From assembly GCA_023436885.1 (NCBI GenBank), contig JAEZHI010000045.1, positions 162,165 to 226,164 of the forward strand: a stretch of DNA of 64,000 nucleotides, given 5' to 3'. A program made the position numbers and the translations under genes. The notes beneath the pieces are model-generated. The model saw only the letters and a list, made by a program, of their open reading frames with translations. It had not been told where the DNA came from and searched no databases. Positions 51,748 to 61,285 of the stretch are shown here, piece after piece. The stretch is from Pseudomonadota bacterium (GTDB lineage: Bacteria > Pseudomonadota > Alphaproteobacteria > Rhizobiales > Pleomorphomonadaceae). Within the stretch, counting starts at the first letter, position 1. Every line of letters begins with the position of its first letter.

Positions 51748-52142
51748 CGAAAACTCGTCATTTAGCCCGCATAATAGGCAATGCAGCCATGTGGCGTCGC
51801 ATTTTTGCGGCGCTAAGCTCCATATTGCTTTGTTTTTTGTGGTTTTTGTGCTATAGCTATCGTTGACAGTCGACGAATTCTTCCGGTCGCCAGCGGGGCC
51901 CTGCACGGGGTCTTTTTTATGACCTGCATGGAGGCGCAAGCCTTGGTGCCGGTCTTGGCATGTGTGCAGCAACTACGTTGCGGCTGGAAGCGAAACCCCG
52001 GATCGACTGAAAACAACGCGAAAGCGTGCCGGCGTAGCGGACGTACAGGTTCGCAGTTCATAATCGACCCTAATTCACTTGCTGCCTTCCGGCAGGAGAG
52101 GTTGGTTTTGTCGTCGCCGGCACCGAGGAGTGGATGGACTGA
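51748..52142 (+). other. Long intergenic leader between fdxA and carD
   Basis: These 395 bases hold no convincing gene. A 10-bp hairpin (51792-51801/51806-51815, T4 loop, two G-U pairs) lies 44 bases after fdxA. A T-rich stretch with TATAGC follows at about 51853. A shorter stem ending in six T lies at 51897-51918. The last could terminate fdxA read-through or attenuate a carD transcript. Confidence 0.45.
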
Positions 52143-52733
52143 ATGGCCACTGCGAAGAAACCCGCTGTCCGTAATGGGTTCAAGACCAACGAGCACATCG
52201 TCTATCCGGCCCATGGGGTCGGCCAAATCGTCGCCGTCGAGGAACAAGAAATCGCCGGCATGAAGTTGGAGCTTTATGTCATCGTCTTTGAGAAGGACAA
52301 GATGACCCTGCGGGTGCCCATGGCCAAGGCTGAGCAGGTCGGTATGCGCAAGCTTGCCGAGGATGATACGGTCGATAAGGCGCTGGAAATCATCAAGGGA
52401 CGTGCTCGCGTCAAGCGCACCATGTGGAGCCGTCGCGCCCAGGAATATGAAGCCAAGATCAACTCCGGTGATCTGGTGGCTATTTCCGAAGTCGTGCGCG
52501 ACCTGCACCGCGCTTCCAGTCAGCCCGAGCAGTCCTATTCTGAGCGTCAGCTTTACGAGGCGGCGCTCGATCGTATGGCGCGTGAGATTTCTGCGGTGTC
52601 TCGTATCACCGAGACCGAGGCTATTCGCCGGATCGAAGACAGCCTCAACAAGAGCCCGAAGCGCATCGCTGCGCGCGGTGACTCAGCCGAGGATGTTGCC
52701 GACGAAAGCGAAGACGAGGCGGAAGCCGCCTGA
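52143..52733 (+). CDS. CarD family transcription regulator (CdnL)
   Basis: A 196-residue RNA-polymerase-binding protein. The N-terminal Tudor-like domain (KTNEHIVYPAHGVGQIVAVE) binds the beta subunit, and the helical C-terminal part (TMWSRRAQEYEAKINSGD) contacts promoter DNA and stabilises open complexes at rRNA promoters. The Asp/Glu/Ala-rich tail is usual in alphaproteobacteria. A strong terminator follows. Confidence 0.95.
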   Translation: MATAKKPAVRNGFKTNEHIVYPAHGVGQIVAVEEQEIAGMKLELYVIVFEKDKMTLRVPMAKAEQVGMRKLAEDDTVDKALEIIKGRARVKRTMWSRRAQEYEAKINSGDLVAISEVVRDLHRASSQPEQSYSERQLYEAALDRMAREISAVSRITETEAIRRIEDSLNKSPKRIAARGDSAEDVADESEDEAEAA

Positions 52734-52766
52734 TAAGCGTCGCCGGCGCTTAGGTTCGTTTCATTT

Positions 52767-52800
52767 AAAGGCCCGGCGGGGAAACCTGCCGGGCCTTTGT
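52767..52800 (+). terminator. Rho-independent terminator after carD
   Basis: AAAGGCCCGGCGGG (52767-52780) pairs with CCTGCCGGGCCTTT (52785-52798) with one G-U pair, closing a GAAA tetraloop, with the T run in the descending arm. Confidence 0.85.
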
Positions 52801-52841
52801 CGTAAGGGAGGACGGCGCTGGGGAGGCGCCGGTCGATTATC

Positions 52842-53738
52842 ATGGGGTTGATGGCACGAGTTCCGTCATGGGTACGGCCGATTGCGTTCGCGCTGATTTT
52901 GCCCTTGCCAACAGGTGCTGCCCTTGCAGGCGACGGCGGCGCGACGTTTCGCATGGTCGCCATTAAAGACTGCACGACTGTAGGGGAAGACGCGGTGTGT
53001 CTTGGAGCGCCTCTCGTCGCGGGAGTGGCAACAAACGCGCTTGATGTGCTTGGCGACATCTATCCCGGGCTGGGTGCTGACGGAAAGGGCGGTCGATTTG
53101 CTGGTGCAGACGCGGTCGAGGCTGCAAGCGATCCGGATGCGGGCAATCCTGCCGACCGTGTCGTCGATATCGCTGGCGAGGATATGGCCGAGATCGCAGT
53201 GATCGATGGGACGCAGTCTGCGTATGCGGCTGCCGTCAGCGCTGGCGTTGTGGCCGTGGCCCAAATCAAGCCAGCCTATAAGCCTTTGGGACGGCTCTTT
53301 GTCGCTTCCGATCCTGGCGGGCCAACAGATGGTTATCGGTTCCTGCTTGCCGCGCCGGAAAGTCCGGTGGTGGTAACCGACAGCAGTCACTTCAATTCGC
53401 AGGAGCGCTACGAGGCGCTGCATATTGTGGGCGTGGTCGGCAATGCGCTCGTCGACCTTTATGACGGCCCCTATCTCTATTCCCTCAGCGAAGCTTCTGA
53501 CGGATGTGAACTTCAGGGCCATGACGAGACCATCTCCGATCTGAAGACCCAGAAGAAGGTCCACCACGGTTTGGCGGACATCGGCATCACCGTCGACTAT
53601 GTGGCTAGTTGCACCAATGCCGACGCCAACCGGCAAACCAAGAAGAAGTCGTTTCCGATCCGCCTCAGCTACGATGGCACACGCTACGACGGTGACACGT
53701 CGGCGTTGGACGATTTCAACTCAAGCTTTACGGAATGA
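52842..53738 (+). CDS. Exported protein of unknown function
   Basis: A 298-residue protein I do not recognise. It has a signal peptide ending near GAALAGDG, then an acidic, largely beta-looking domain with GADIYPGLG-like and GEDMAEIAVIDGTQSAYAAA segments. The last third is Asp/Lys-rich (SDLKTQKKVHHGLADIGI). Only a few cysteines are seen (KDCTTVGEDAVC, then DGCELQ, and SCTN), possibly two disulfides. It stands alone between carD and a RIME-like repeat. The codon use looks like that of its neighbours. Confidence 0.7.
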   Translation: MGLMARVPSWVRPIAFALILPLPTGAALAGDGGATFRMVAIKDCTTVGEDAVCLGAPLVAGVATNALDVLGDIYPGLGADGKGGRFAGADAVEAASDPDAGNPADRVVDIAGEDMAEIAVIDGTQSAYAAAVSAGVVAVAQIKPAYKPLGRLFVASDPGGPTDGYRFLLAAPESPVVVTDSSHFNSQERYEALHIVGVVGNALVDLYDGPYLYSLSEASDGCELQGHDETISDLKTQKKVHHGLADIGITVDYVASCTNADANRQTKKKSFPIRLSYDGTRYDGDTSALDDFNSSFTE

Positions 53739-53781
53739 GGGCCGCTGCCTGTAACCGCGACGGCCCTGTGTCGTGCTCACT

Positions 53782-53881
53782 AGATCGTCCTGCGTCCCAA
53801 ACGGTGGCGCAGGACGATCTCGTTTTGTTATCGCTTCTGGCTTTCCTAAAACCGGATTCCACTTTTCGGTCCGATGTTTTA
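53782..53881. repeat. RIME-like intergenic repeat, also a bidirectional terminator
   Basis: Starts with a perfect 13-bp inverted repeat AGATCGTCCTGCG / CGCAGGACGATCT (53782-53794, 53808-53820, 13-base loop) followed by CGTTTTGTTA. It ends with AAAACCGGATTCCACTTTTC and a GGTCCGATGTTTTAG end. The second part closely resembles the mosaic repeat common between genes in rhizobia. It separates convergent genes and overlaps the pirin stop codon. No second copy was noticed in the window. Confidence 0.6.
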
Positions 53882-54577
53882 GCGACCCATATCGAACAGC
53901 AGGATTTCCGCGTCGTCGCTAGCGACGACCGAGAGTTCCGTCTGGCGTTCGATAGCCGCACCGTCACCCTCTTCCAGGGACTGTCCGTTGACGGTGACGC
54001 TGCCACGCGCTACCTGCAACCATCCGAGCCGGCCGGCTGCGAAGGTATGCTCGACCTTGCTTCCTGCTGTCAGGCGGCCGGCGTAAAGATCGACGTCACG
54101 GTGGATCGTCAACGCTCCGTCCCTACCGTCCCTCGAAGCAACGAGCCGCAGGCGATCGGTGAGTTCATCACCGAAGCTCTTCTGCTCGTAAGAAGGAGCG
54201 AACCCGTCGGCTTCGGGTAGGATCCAGATCTGCAGGAAATGGACTGGGTCGGTTGCAGAGGCATTGAACTCGCTATGGCGAATGCCTGTTCCGGCGCTCA
54301 TGCGCTGCACGTCGCCCGGACGAATGACGGAGCCGGTGCCGAGGCTGTCGCGATGCTGCAATCCGCCCTCGAGCACGTAGGAGATGATCTCCATGTCGCC
54401 ATGGGGGTGAGGAGGAAAGCCGCCGCCGCCAGCGACGCGGTCGTCGTTGATGACGCGGAGCGGGCCGAAGCCCATCGCCTTGGGATCGAAATAATGACCG
54501 AATGAAAAGCTGTGGTGGCTATCGAGCCAACCGGCATCGGTATGACCGCGCTCTGCTGATTTGCGAATGGTGATCAT
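53879..54577 (-). CDS. Pirin family protein (YhhW type)
   Basis: A 232-residue bicupin. The N-terminal domain holds the metal ligands PPHPHGDMEIISYVLEG and LQHRDSLG, with GTGIRHSEFN later, as in E. coli YhhW, which has quercetin dioxygenase activity in vitro. The C-terminal cupin is degenerate. The natural substrate is unknown. The stop lies in the RIME-like repeat. Confidence 0.92.
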   Translation of the reverse strand: MITIRKSAERGHTDAGWLDSHHSFSFGHYFDPKAMGFGPLRVINDDRVAGGGGFPPHPHGDMEIISYVLEGGLQHRDSLGTGSVIRPGDVQRMSAGTGIRHSEFNASATDPVHFLQIWILPEADGFAPSYEQKSFGDELTDRLRLVASRDGRDGALTIHRDVDLYAGRLTAGSKVEHTFAAGRLGWLQVARGSVTVNGQSLEEGDGAAIERQTELSVVASDDAEILLFDMGR

Positions 54578-54706
54578 CTTGCGTCTCCCTGATTGGGCGA
54601 TCGTTCATCGCCCGTTTGGTGACCCGAAGATGGGACCTTGCACGATCTTTGTCAGGATAGCGCGTTGAGGCCGCACTGTTCTTCAATGGTGAACAATATG
54701 GCCGTT

Positions 54707-56200
54707 TCAGCGGTCAACGATAATCTTGACGCGCATACCGGGGCGCGGCTCCTCGTTTGCCGCGAGACCATTCAGCGCGCGGAACAATACGACACCGCGA
54801 TCCATCGGCACCATGCGACGTGTGAGCGTCTCGGCGGTTTCTCCCGCGGCGACCGTGACGACGCGAATGCGTAGGGGGGCAAGCGATGCCTTTTCGGCTT
54901 CCGAAAGCGAACGGAAGGACGAAACGGTGGCGCTGAAGGTTCGATCAAGCGCTGCGGCGTCGCCACGCGTGGCGAACAGGAAGCGGAAAGCCTGGTCGTT
55001 GAAGCGGATCACCGCGATACGATAGGTGAAGCCTCGAGCGGCTGCGGACGCGACAGCTGCCGGCAAGCCGGCTATCGACACGGTGCGCACGGACTGTTGG
55101 TCGAGGCCATTGACCCAACCCGATGTCAGGTAGCTGACGAGATCGCCGCCGGCCGGAATGTTAGCGCCATCGAAGCGCATGGCGACACCGTCTGCGTTGG
55201 TGGCGAGCACCGCCTTCGAGGTATTGTCGATTAGGAAGCCCTCAGGCACCTCGAAGCCAAAGCCAAGCTTGGCATGCAAGAACTGACGGCCACGGACATA
55301 GCCCTCGTTGGGGTCATCGCCATACATGATGCCGTCGATGCGAGAGAGGTATCCGTCACCGTCGACCTCGCCGTTCGTCACTCCGGTTGCCTTGGCGACC
55401 TCCTGCGCCTGGGCAAGGCGCTCGGGAGTCGATGGGTGCGAGGACAGAAAGTCGATCGACCCGGTGTCGTCTTCCGGCAGACCGTTCTTCCAGGCAGCGA
55501 GGCGCGACATCGAGGTGAGGAATCGCGGCGAACCGTAGGGGTCGAAACCTGCCTTGGCCAGCGTGGCGATGCCGATACGGTCGGCTTCAAGCTCCTGGAT
55601 TTGCGAAAAGCGGGCGAGCGAAACCTGCGTCGAGGCCAGCGCCACGCGTTGTACCGCCGGATCCTGAACAACGTCCTGGACCGCTTGGCTGGCAACGGCT
55701 GCCGCCTCGGCCTTCTGGGCGCGCAGGAAGGCATGGCGCGCCGTGACGTGGGCCATCTCGTGGGAAATAACAGCAGCCACTTCTGCGGTATCGCTGGCCA
55801 GGGCCAACAGGCCGCGCGTTACATAGACGTAGCCGCCGGGAAGGGCAAAGGCGTTGACCGCCGGTGAATTCAGGATAGTGACGCGATAGCTGCGCCAGGG
55901 TTCAGGGCTCGCTGCAACAAGGCGACCGACAACGCCGGCGATCGCCAGCTCGACGTCCCGATCTTCATACGTACCGCCAAACGCGGCGAGGATCTTGGGG
56001 TGTTCCCGCTCGGCGATGGCCACCTCGTTGGGGTCGACCTTGCCTTGCGGCACCGCTGCCTGGGCCAACTGCTCTGCAGTCGGGCCTTCTTCGTCGCTCG
56101 AAAGGCCCATGCAGCCGACGAGCGACAGTGCAAGCGCCAGGGCCGCTGCGCGCGACGCCAGCCAGCAGAAATTGCCTGTCCCACCCATCCGTCCGGCCAT
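54707..56200 (-). CDS. M48 family lipoprotein metalloprotease
   Basis: A 497-residue envelope protease of the BepA/LoiP-like M48 group. The signal ends in a lipobox (LSLVGC), so it should be a lipoprotein. The zinc site is VISHEMAHVTARH with the third ligand in QELEADRIG. The C-terminal half contains a separate domain and ends with a LysM-like stretch (TRRMVPMDRGVVLFRALNGL). ATG at 56200 starts four bases after the preceding SNase-fold gene. It likely acts in outer-membrane protein quality control. Confidence 0.9.
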   Translation of the reverse strand: MAGRMGGTGNFCWLASRAAALALALSLVGCMGLSSDEEGPTAEQLAQAAVPQGKVDPNEVAIAEREHPKILAAFGGTYEDRDVELAIAGVVGRLVAASPEPWRSYRVTILNSPAVNAFALPGGYVYVTRGLLALASDTAEVAAVISHEMAHVTARHAFLRAQKAEAAAVASQAVQDVVQDPAVQRVALASTQVSLARFSQIQELEADRIGIATLAKAGFDPYGSPRFLTSMSRLAAWKNGLPEDDTGSIDFLSSHPSTPERLAQAQEVAKATGVTNGEVDGDGYLSRIDGIMYGDDPNEGYVRGRQFLHAKLGFGFEVPEGFLIDNTSKAVLATNADGVAMRFDGANIPAGGDLVSYLTSGWVNGLDQQSVRTVSIAGLPAAVASAAARGFTYRIAVIRFNDQAFRFLFATRGDAAALDRTFSATVSSFRSLSEAEKASLAPLRIRVVTVAAGETAETLTRRMVPMDRGVVLFRALNGLAANEEPRPGMRVKIIVDR

Positions 56201-56204
56201 GCTT

Positions 56205-57026
56205 CTAGTCCGTCCCTGTGCCCAACGCTTGCTCCGGAAGCCGCAGGGCCTGCGGCGAGTCCAGTTCCATATCGAGGCCGTTGCGCTGCGTTGCCCAGCC
56301 CCGTACCTCCACCACCTGACCATTAAGGCTTTCCGGTGGCCGTCCGGCGGCCACGAGTTCTGACCTCATGGCCTCGCGAATGCGCACGGTCGCATCCGTC
56401 CGGAAGTTGCTGCCGAAATTGATATAGGTCGTGCGACCCGACCGGCCGATCGAGACAACCTTGCCACGACCGAGCACGAAATCGGGTAGGCCCGTGGCCG
56501 CCGCGTTCAGGTTCGTCCATATCCGGCTTTGCCGCCAAATGCCACGTTTTTCACTACGCGCGATAGCTTCGGCGGTCAGAAAGCGTGTCGCGCAGGGCGC
56601 AAAGGACACATCGGCAAGACCGGCGCCTGCAGCGAGCAACCGCTCGACCAGATTTGTGCCGTCTTCGAGCTGGATAGTGCCGTGCTGGCGACCGTGACGG
56701 TCGGGGGACTCAGTGGACGGCGTGAACATGATAGACGCGTGTTCAAGTCCCCCTAATGTCTCGAATAATGTTGCTCGTGTTGCTTCGTCTGCTTTAGCGG
56801 GCAGAAGAATGCCACCAAGAACGACGGTTACGGTCGACGGGGTTGCAAGCTGAAGCCCGGTTAGCGAGAGCGCGGGCCGGACGGTTCCCGCCGACAACGG
56901 CTGGGCAGACTCAATGCGATGGGTTGGGGTGAAGTTCGCGCCACAGTCCTCCTGCGCCTGGCATGGCTGGATGGCCAGCAAAGCGACAACCAGGGAGACA
57001 ACTGGGAAAAACCGGGCAACAGGCAT
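56205..57026 (-). CDS. Exported SNase-fold protein, catalytic site degenerate
   Basis: A 273-residue protein with a signal peptide ending CQAQED. The middle resembles a thermonuclease: DRHGRQHGTIQLEDGTNLVE, ERLLAAGAGLADVSF and ARSEKRGIW match the second half of the fold. However, the usual RLxGIDAPE metal and substrate residues are not visible in the first half. A second OB-like part follows (GRGKVVSIGRSGRTTYINFG). The nuclease activity is doubtful. It is four bases before the M48 lipoprotein gene, so an envelope role is likely. ATG 57026 or GTG 57032 is the start. Confidence 0.75.
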   Translation of the reverse strand: MPVARFFPVVSLVVALLAIQPCQAQEDCGANFTPTHRIESAQPLSAGTVRPALSLTGLQLATPSTVTVVLGGILLPAKADEATRATLFETLGGLEHASIMFTPSTESPDRHGRQHGTIQLEDGTNLVERLLAAGAGLADVSFAPCATRFLTAEAIARSEKRGIWRQSRIWTNLNAAATGLPDFVLGRGKVVSIGRSGRTTYINFGSNFRTDATVRIREAMRSELVAAGRPPESLNGQVVEVRGWATQRNGLDMELDSPQALRLPEQALGTGTD

Positions 57027-57193
57027 CGACACTCTCTGATGGCATGATCTTAGCCGATGCTAAGCTTCTCGCCTATCAGCTAGCTGACAGGTCTGCCTTC
57101 CCTTTATGGAATGCATTCGAAAAAGACTGTCAAAGGCGCCGTCGATTTGCTAGATGAGCCGAAGCGGCCGGACCCAAGGTCCGGCCGCACCGC

Positions 57194-57270
<77 letters not shown>

Positions 57271-57285
57271 CTTTCAAACTTATTC

Positions 57286-57537
57286 CTATCTTCTGACCGC
57301 CCTGACGAGGCCGACCAGGATGCACGCACCGATGACGCCGGCGATCAGATAGCCGATCCAGCCGCCGAACGAGATGCCGAGCATGCCGAACAGGAAGCTG
57401 GCAATGGCGGCGCCGATGATGCCGAGCACGATGTTCAGGAAGATTCCCGTATCGGTCTTCATCAGGCCTGAGGCGATCCAGCCAGCAAGGCCACCGATAA
57501 TGATGGCTGCGATCCAGCCGATACTTGCGTCATTCAT
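57286..57537 (-). CDS. GlsB/YeaQ/YmgE family membrane protein
   Basis: An 83-residue protein of three hydrophobic helices, with IGWIAAIIIGGLAGWIASGL and NIVLGIIGAAIASFLFGM, the signature of the transglycosylase-associated/GlsB stress-response family. The start has GAGGTGG upstream. Function is poorly understood; in other bacteria it is stress-induced. Confidence 0.9.
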   Translation of the reverse strand: MNDASIGWIAAIIIGGLAGWIASGLMKTDTGIFLNIVLGIIGAAIASFLFGMLGISFGGWIGYLIAGVIGACILVGLVRAVRR

Positions 57538-57750
57538 GTTCCACCTCGGGCGATCCGTTGCGAGCGAATAGCTGCGCCGTCCTCCGGCTGTGTCACGCAG
57601 CCTTCGTCGGCGGATGCGGAAATAACGCAATACCTGGCTGCCAGTTCCCCTGCGGACCTGTAACCGCGTGGGACAAAATTGGCCTCTGTGAGGAAGACGT
57701 GTCGGGGCCAGCAGTGGGTGTCGACACCGACCAACGTCCGCGTAAGGTGA

Positions 57751-58440
57751 TCAATATCCCGAGCCGGCGTCCTTGCTGGCGCCGATGATGGCGATGCCCG
57801 CGCTGGCGCCGATGCGTGTGGCACCGGCTTCCACCATGGCCCAAGCCGTTTCGGCCGTGCGCACGCCGCCTGAGGCCTTTACCCCGATTTCGGGGCCGAC
57901 CACCCGACGCATCAGCGTGATGTCTTCAACCGTTGCGCCGCCGGTTGAGAAGCCGGTGGAGGTCTTCACGAAGTCGACGCCTAGTTCCTTGGCTATTCGG
58001 CAGGCGGTTTCCTTCTGCGCATTGTCGAGCAGGCAGGTCTCGATGATGACCTTGAGGACCTTGCCGGCCGTTGCCCGCCTCACCGCGGCAATGTCGGCGC
58101 GGAAGCGATCGAGGTCGCCTTCTCGGAGGGCGCCGATATCGATGACCATGTCGATTTCATCGGCACCGTCGGCGATGGCGCGCGAGGCTTCATCAGCCTT
58201 GGCCGCTGCGCCCGAAGCACCGAGTGGGAAGCCGACGACGACACAGGTTTTGACCTTGCTGCCCTTGAGGCGCTCTGCCACGAACCCGGTGTGGACGGCG
58301 TTGACGCACACAGAGGCGAAGCCATGCGCGATGGCCTCGTCGCAAAGGCGGGCAACTTCTGCCCTCGTTGCTTCCGGTTTCAGGATCGTGTGGTCGATCA
58401 TCCCCGCCAGGACCTGCGGGTCACGTCTCATTTCTGCCAT
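57751..58440 (-). CDS. deoC: Deoxyribose-phosphate aldolase
   Basis: Cleaves deoxyribose-5-phosphate to acetaldehyde and glyceraldehyde-3-phosphate, the last step of deoxynucleoside breakdown. The Schiff-base lysine is in DFVKTSTGFSTGGAT near residue 157, with the proton-relay lysine in GVKASGGVRT. ATG at 58440 has a GGAG site and gives 229 residues; TTG at 58458 would add six. It is divergent from deoR across a palindromic operator and separated from the deoA-deoB operon by 53 kb. Confidence 0.95.
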   Translation of the reverse strand: MAEMRRDPQVLAGMIDHTILKPEATRAEVARLCDEAIAHGFASVCVNAVHTGFVAERLKGSKVKTCVVVGFPLGASGAAAKADEASRAIADGADEIDMVIDIGALREGDLDRFRADIAAVRRATAGKVLKVIIETCLLDNAQKETACRIAKELGVDFVKTSTGFSTGGATVEDITLMRRVVGPEIGVKASGGVRTAETAWAMVEAGATRIGASAGIAIIGASKDAGSGY

Positions 58441-58464
58441 TTCAACGACTCCATCCAATTTTCA

Positions 58465-58480
58465 TGTTATAATCATAACA
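58465..58480. promoter_or_regulatory. Palindromic DeoR-type operator
   Basis: TGTTATAATCATAACA: 6-bp arms TGTTAT/ATAACA around AATC. It matches the E. coli DeoR operator TGTTAGAATTCTAACA at 13 of 16 positions and lies between divergent deoC and deoR, 25 bases from the deoC ATG. It probably represses both genes. Confidence 0.7.
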
Positions 58481-58550
58481 GAATTTGTTCGGAACGTTTC
58501 ATGCAGCCTCTGTCGAGTCAAGGGAGGCAAGACCACACAGGCGAGGTGCC

Positions 58551-59246
58551 GTGAAGAAAGCCGAGCGCGTTGAGCGCCTCAAGGGAAAATTGGCAGAGGT
58601 GGGGGCGCTGCATCTTGATGATGCAGCGGCGCTTCTTGGGGTGTCCGGCATGACGGTTCGCCGCGACCTTGCGGCCGAACCTTACCTTTTCAGTTATTTC
58701 GGCGGTTATATCTTGCCGGCGGGCGGCGAGCGAAACGCAGCCTATCGGCTTGATGCGGAAACCGATTTGCATGCCGAGGCCAAGCAGCTTGCATGCCGCA
58801 AGGCGGCGAGACTGGTGGAGCCGGACGATACGATCTTCATCGATTGTGGAACGACGACGCCGCGAATGGTCGACTTCTTGCCAAGCTCAGGCAAGCTCAC
58901 CGTCATTACCTACGCCATGAATGTCGCCGAGCGTGTCATCAAACGAGCGAACATGAACCTCGTGTTGCTCGGCGGTCTATTCCACGCTTCGTCGCAGACG
59001 TTTTCCGGTGACGAGGGATTGAGGACCGTGGAAAGGCTGGGGATTACCAAGGCCTTCCTGTCAGCGGGTGGCCTGCATTCGCAGCGCGGCGCGACCTGTT
59101 CTAATTTTCACGAGGTGCCAATCAAGCAGGTGGTGATGGCACGTGCCGGCTGGAGCTACTTGGTGATCGACAAGAGCAAACTCGAGAAGATCAAGCCGGC
59201 TTTCTTTGCGGCAACCGATCGGTTCGATCAGGTCATCACCGAGTAA
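58551..59246 (+). CDS. deoR: DeoR-family transcriptional repressor
   Basis: A 231-residue regulator with an N-terminal helix-turn-helix (LDDAAALLGVSGMTVRRDL) and a C-terminal sugar-phosphate-sensing domain (TIFIDCGTTTPRMVDFLP, VLLGGLFHASSQTFSG, AFLSAGGLHSQRGATC). The best start is GTG at 58551 with a GAGG site; the frame is open to 58485. The closeness to E. coli DeoR, the adjacent deoC and the DeoR-like palindrome argue that deoxyribose-5-phosphate is the inducer. It is convergent with atpC, 16 bases apart. Confidence 0.88.
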   Translation: MKKAERVERLKGKLAEVGALHLDDAAALLGVSGMTVRRDLAAEPYLFSYFGGYILPAGGERNAAYRLDAETDLHAEAKQLACRKAARLVEPDDTIFIDCGTTTPRMVDFLPSSGKLTVITYAMNVAERVIKRANMNLVLLGGLFHASSQTFSGDEGLRTVERLGITKAFLSAGGLHSQRGATCSNFHEVPIKQVVMARAGWSYLVIDKSKLEKIKPAFFAATDRFDQVITE

Positions 59247-59262
59247 GGTCGAAGCATGGCGC

Positions 59263-59658
59263 TCAGGCGAGCGCCGCGACGGCAGTCTTCACCTCATCCA
59301 GGGCGGCGATGGCGTCATCCTTGGCTTCTTCGGTCTTGGCTTCGGCGAGAACCAGTTCGGCAGCGGCGAGCTCAGCCGAGGCAACGGTCGCATCGAACTC
59401 GGCCTCCGGAACGGCTTTCTCGGCCAGCACGCTGAGACCGGCCGCATTGACGTCGGCAAAGCCGCCACGCACGTAGATGCGGCTCGATACGCCACCGGCC
59501 TTGACGGTGACGATGCCAGTCTTGAGCGTGGTGAGGAAAGGCGCATGGCCGGCGAGCACGCCGAAGTCGCCCTCGCTGCCGGGCAGGTCCACCTGATCGG
59601 CGTCGACCGACAGAATCAGGCGCTCAGGGCTGACGAGCTCGAACTTGAAGGTTGCCAT
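59263..59658 (-). CDS. atpC: ATP synthase F1 epsilon subunit
   Basis: Central-stalk subunit of 131 residues that couples rotation and can inhibit ATP hydrolysis. The beta-sandwich half is seen (FELVSPERLILSVDADQVDL, GDFGVLAGHAPFLT, YVRGGFADVNAAGLSVLAE). The C-terminal helical part is short and Ala/Glu-rich. It is the last gene of the leftward atp operon, 160 bases after atpD with a small hairpin between. Confidence 0.95.
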   Translation of the reverse strand: MATFKFELVSPERLILSVDADQVDLPGSEGDFGVLAGHAPFLTTLKTGIVTVKAGGVSSRIYVRGGFADVNAAGLSVLAEKAVPEAEFDATVASAELAAAELVLAEAKTEEAKDDAIAALDEVKTAVAALA

Positions 59659-59784
59659 CGGGCGTTCCCCACGGTGTGTCTAGGGGCAATTGGGCGCGTT
59701 GTGTTTGTCGCGCTCTCAAATTGCTCTGGCGGCCAATGAGGCCGGTCATTGTTTCAGGTCCGACGCGGATGCGCCGGGAGAGGG

Positions 59785-59803
59785 TGGGCGGTTTTGCCGC
59801 CCA
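59785..59803 (-). other. Small hairpin between atpD and atpC
   Basis: A 7-bp stem TGGGCGG/CCGCCCA with a 5-base loop sits 15 bases after the atpD stop. No T tract on the minus strand follows it, so it is more likely an mRNA-stability or translation element than a terminator. Confidence 0.4.
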
Positions 59804-59818
59804 AGCCCCATTCGGTTA

Positions 59819-61258
<1,440 letters not shown>

Positions 61259-61285
61259 CGATGTGGTCCTTGATCAAAGTTGCGG

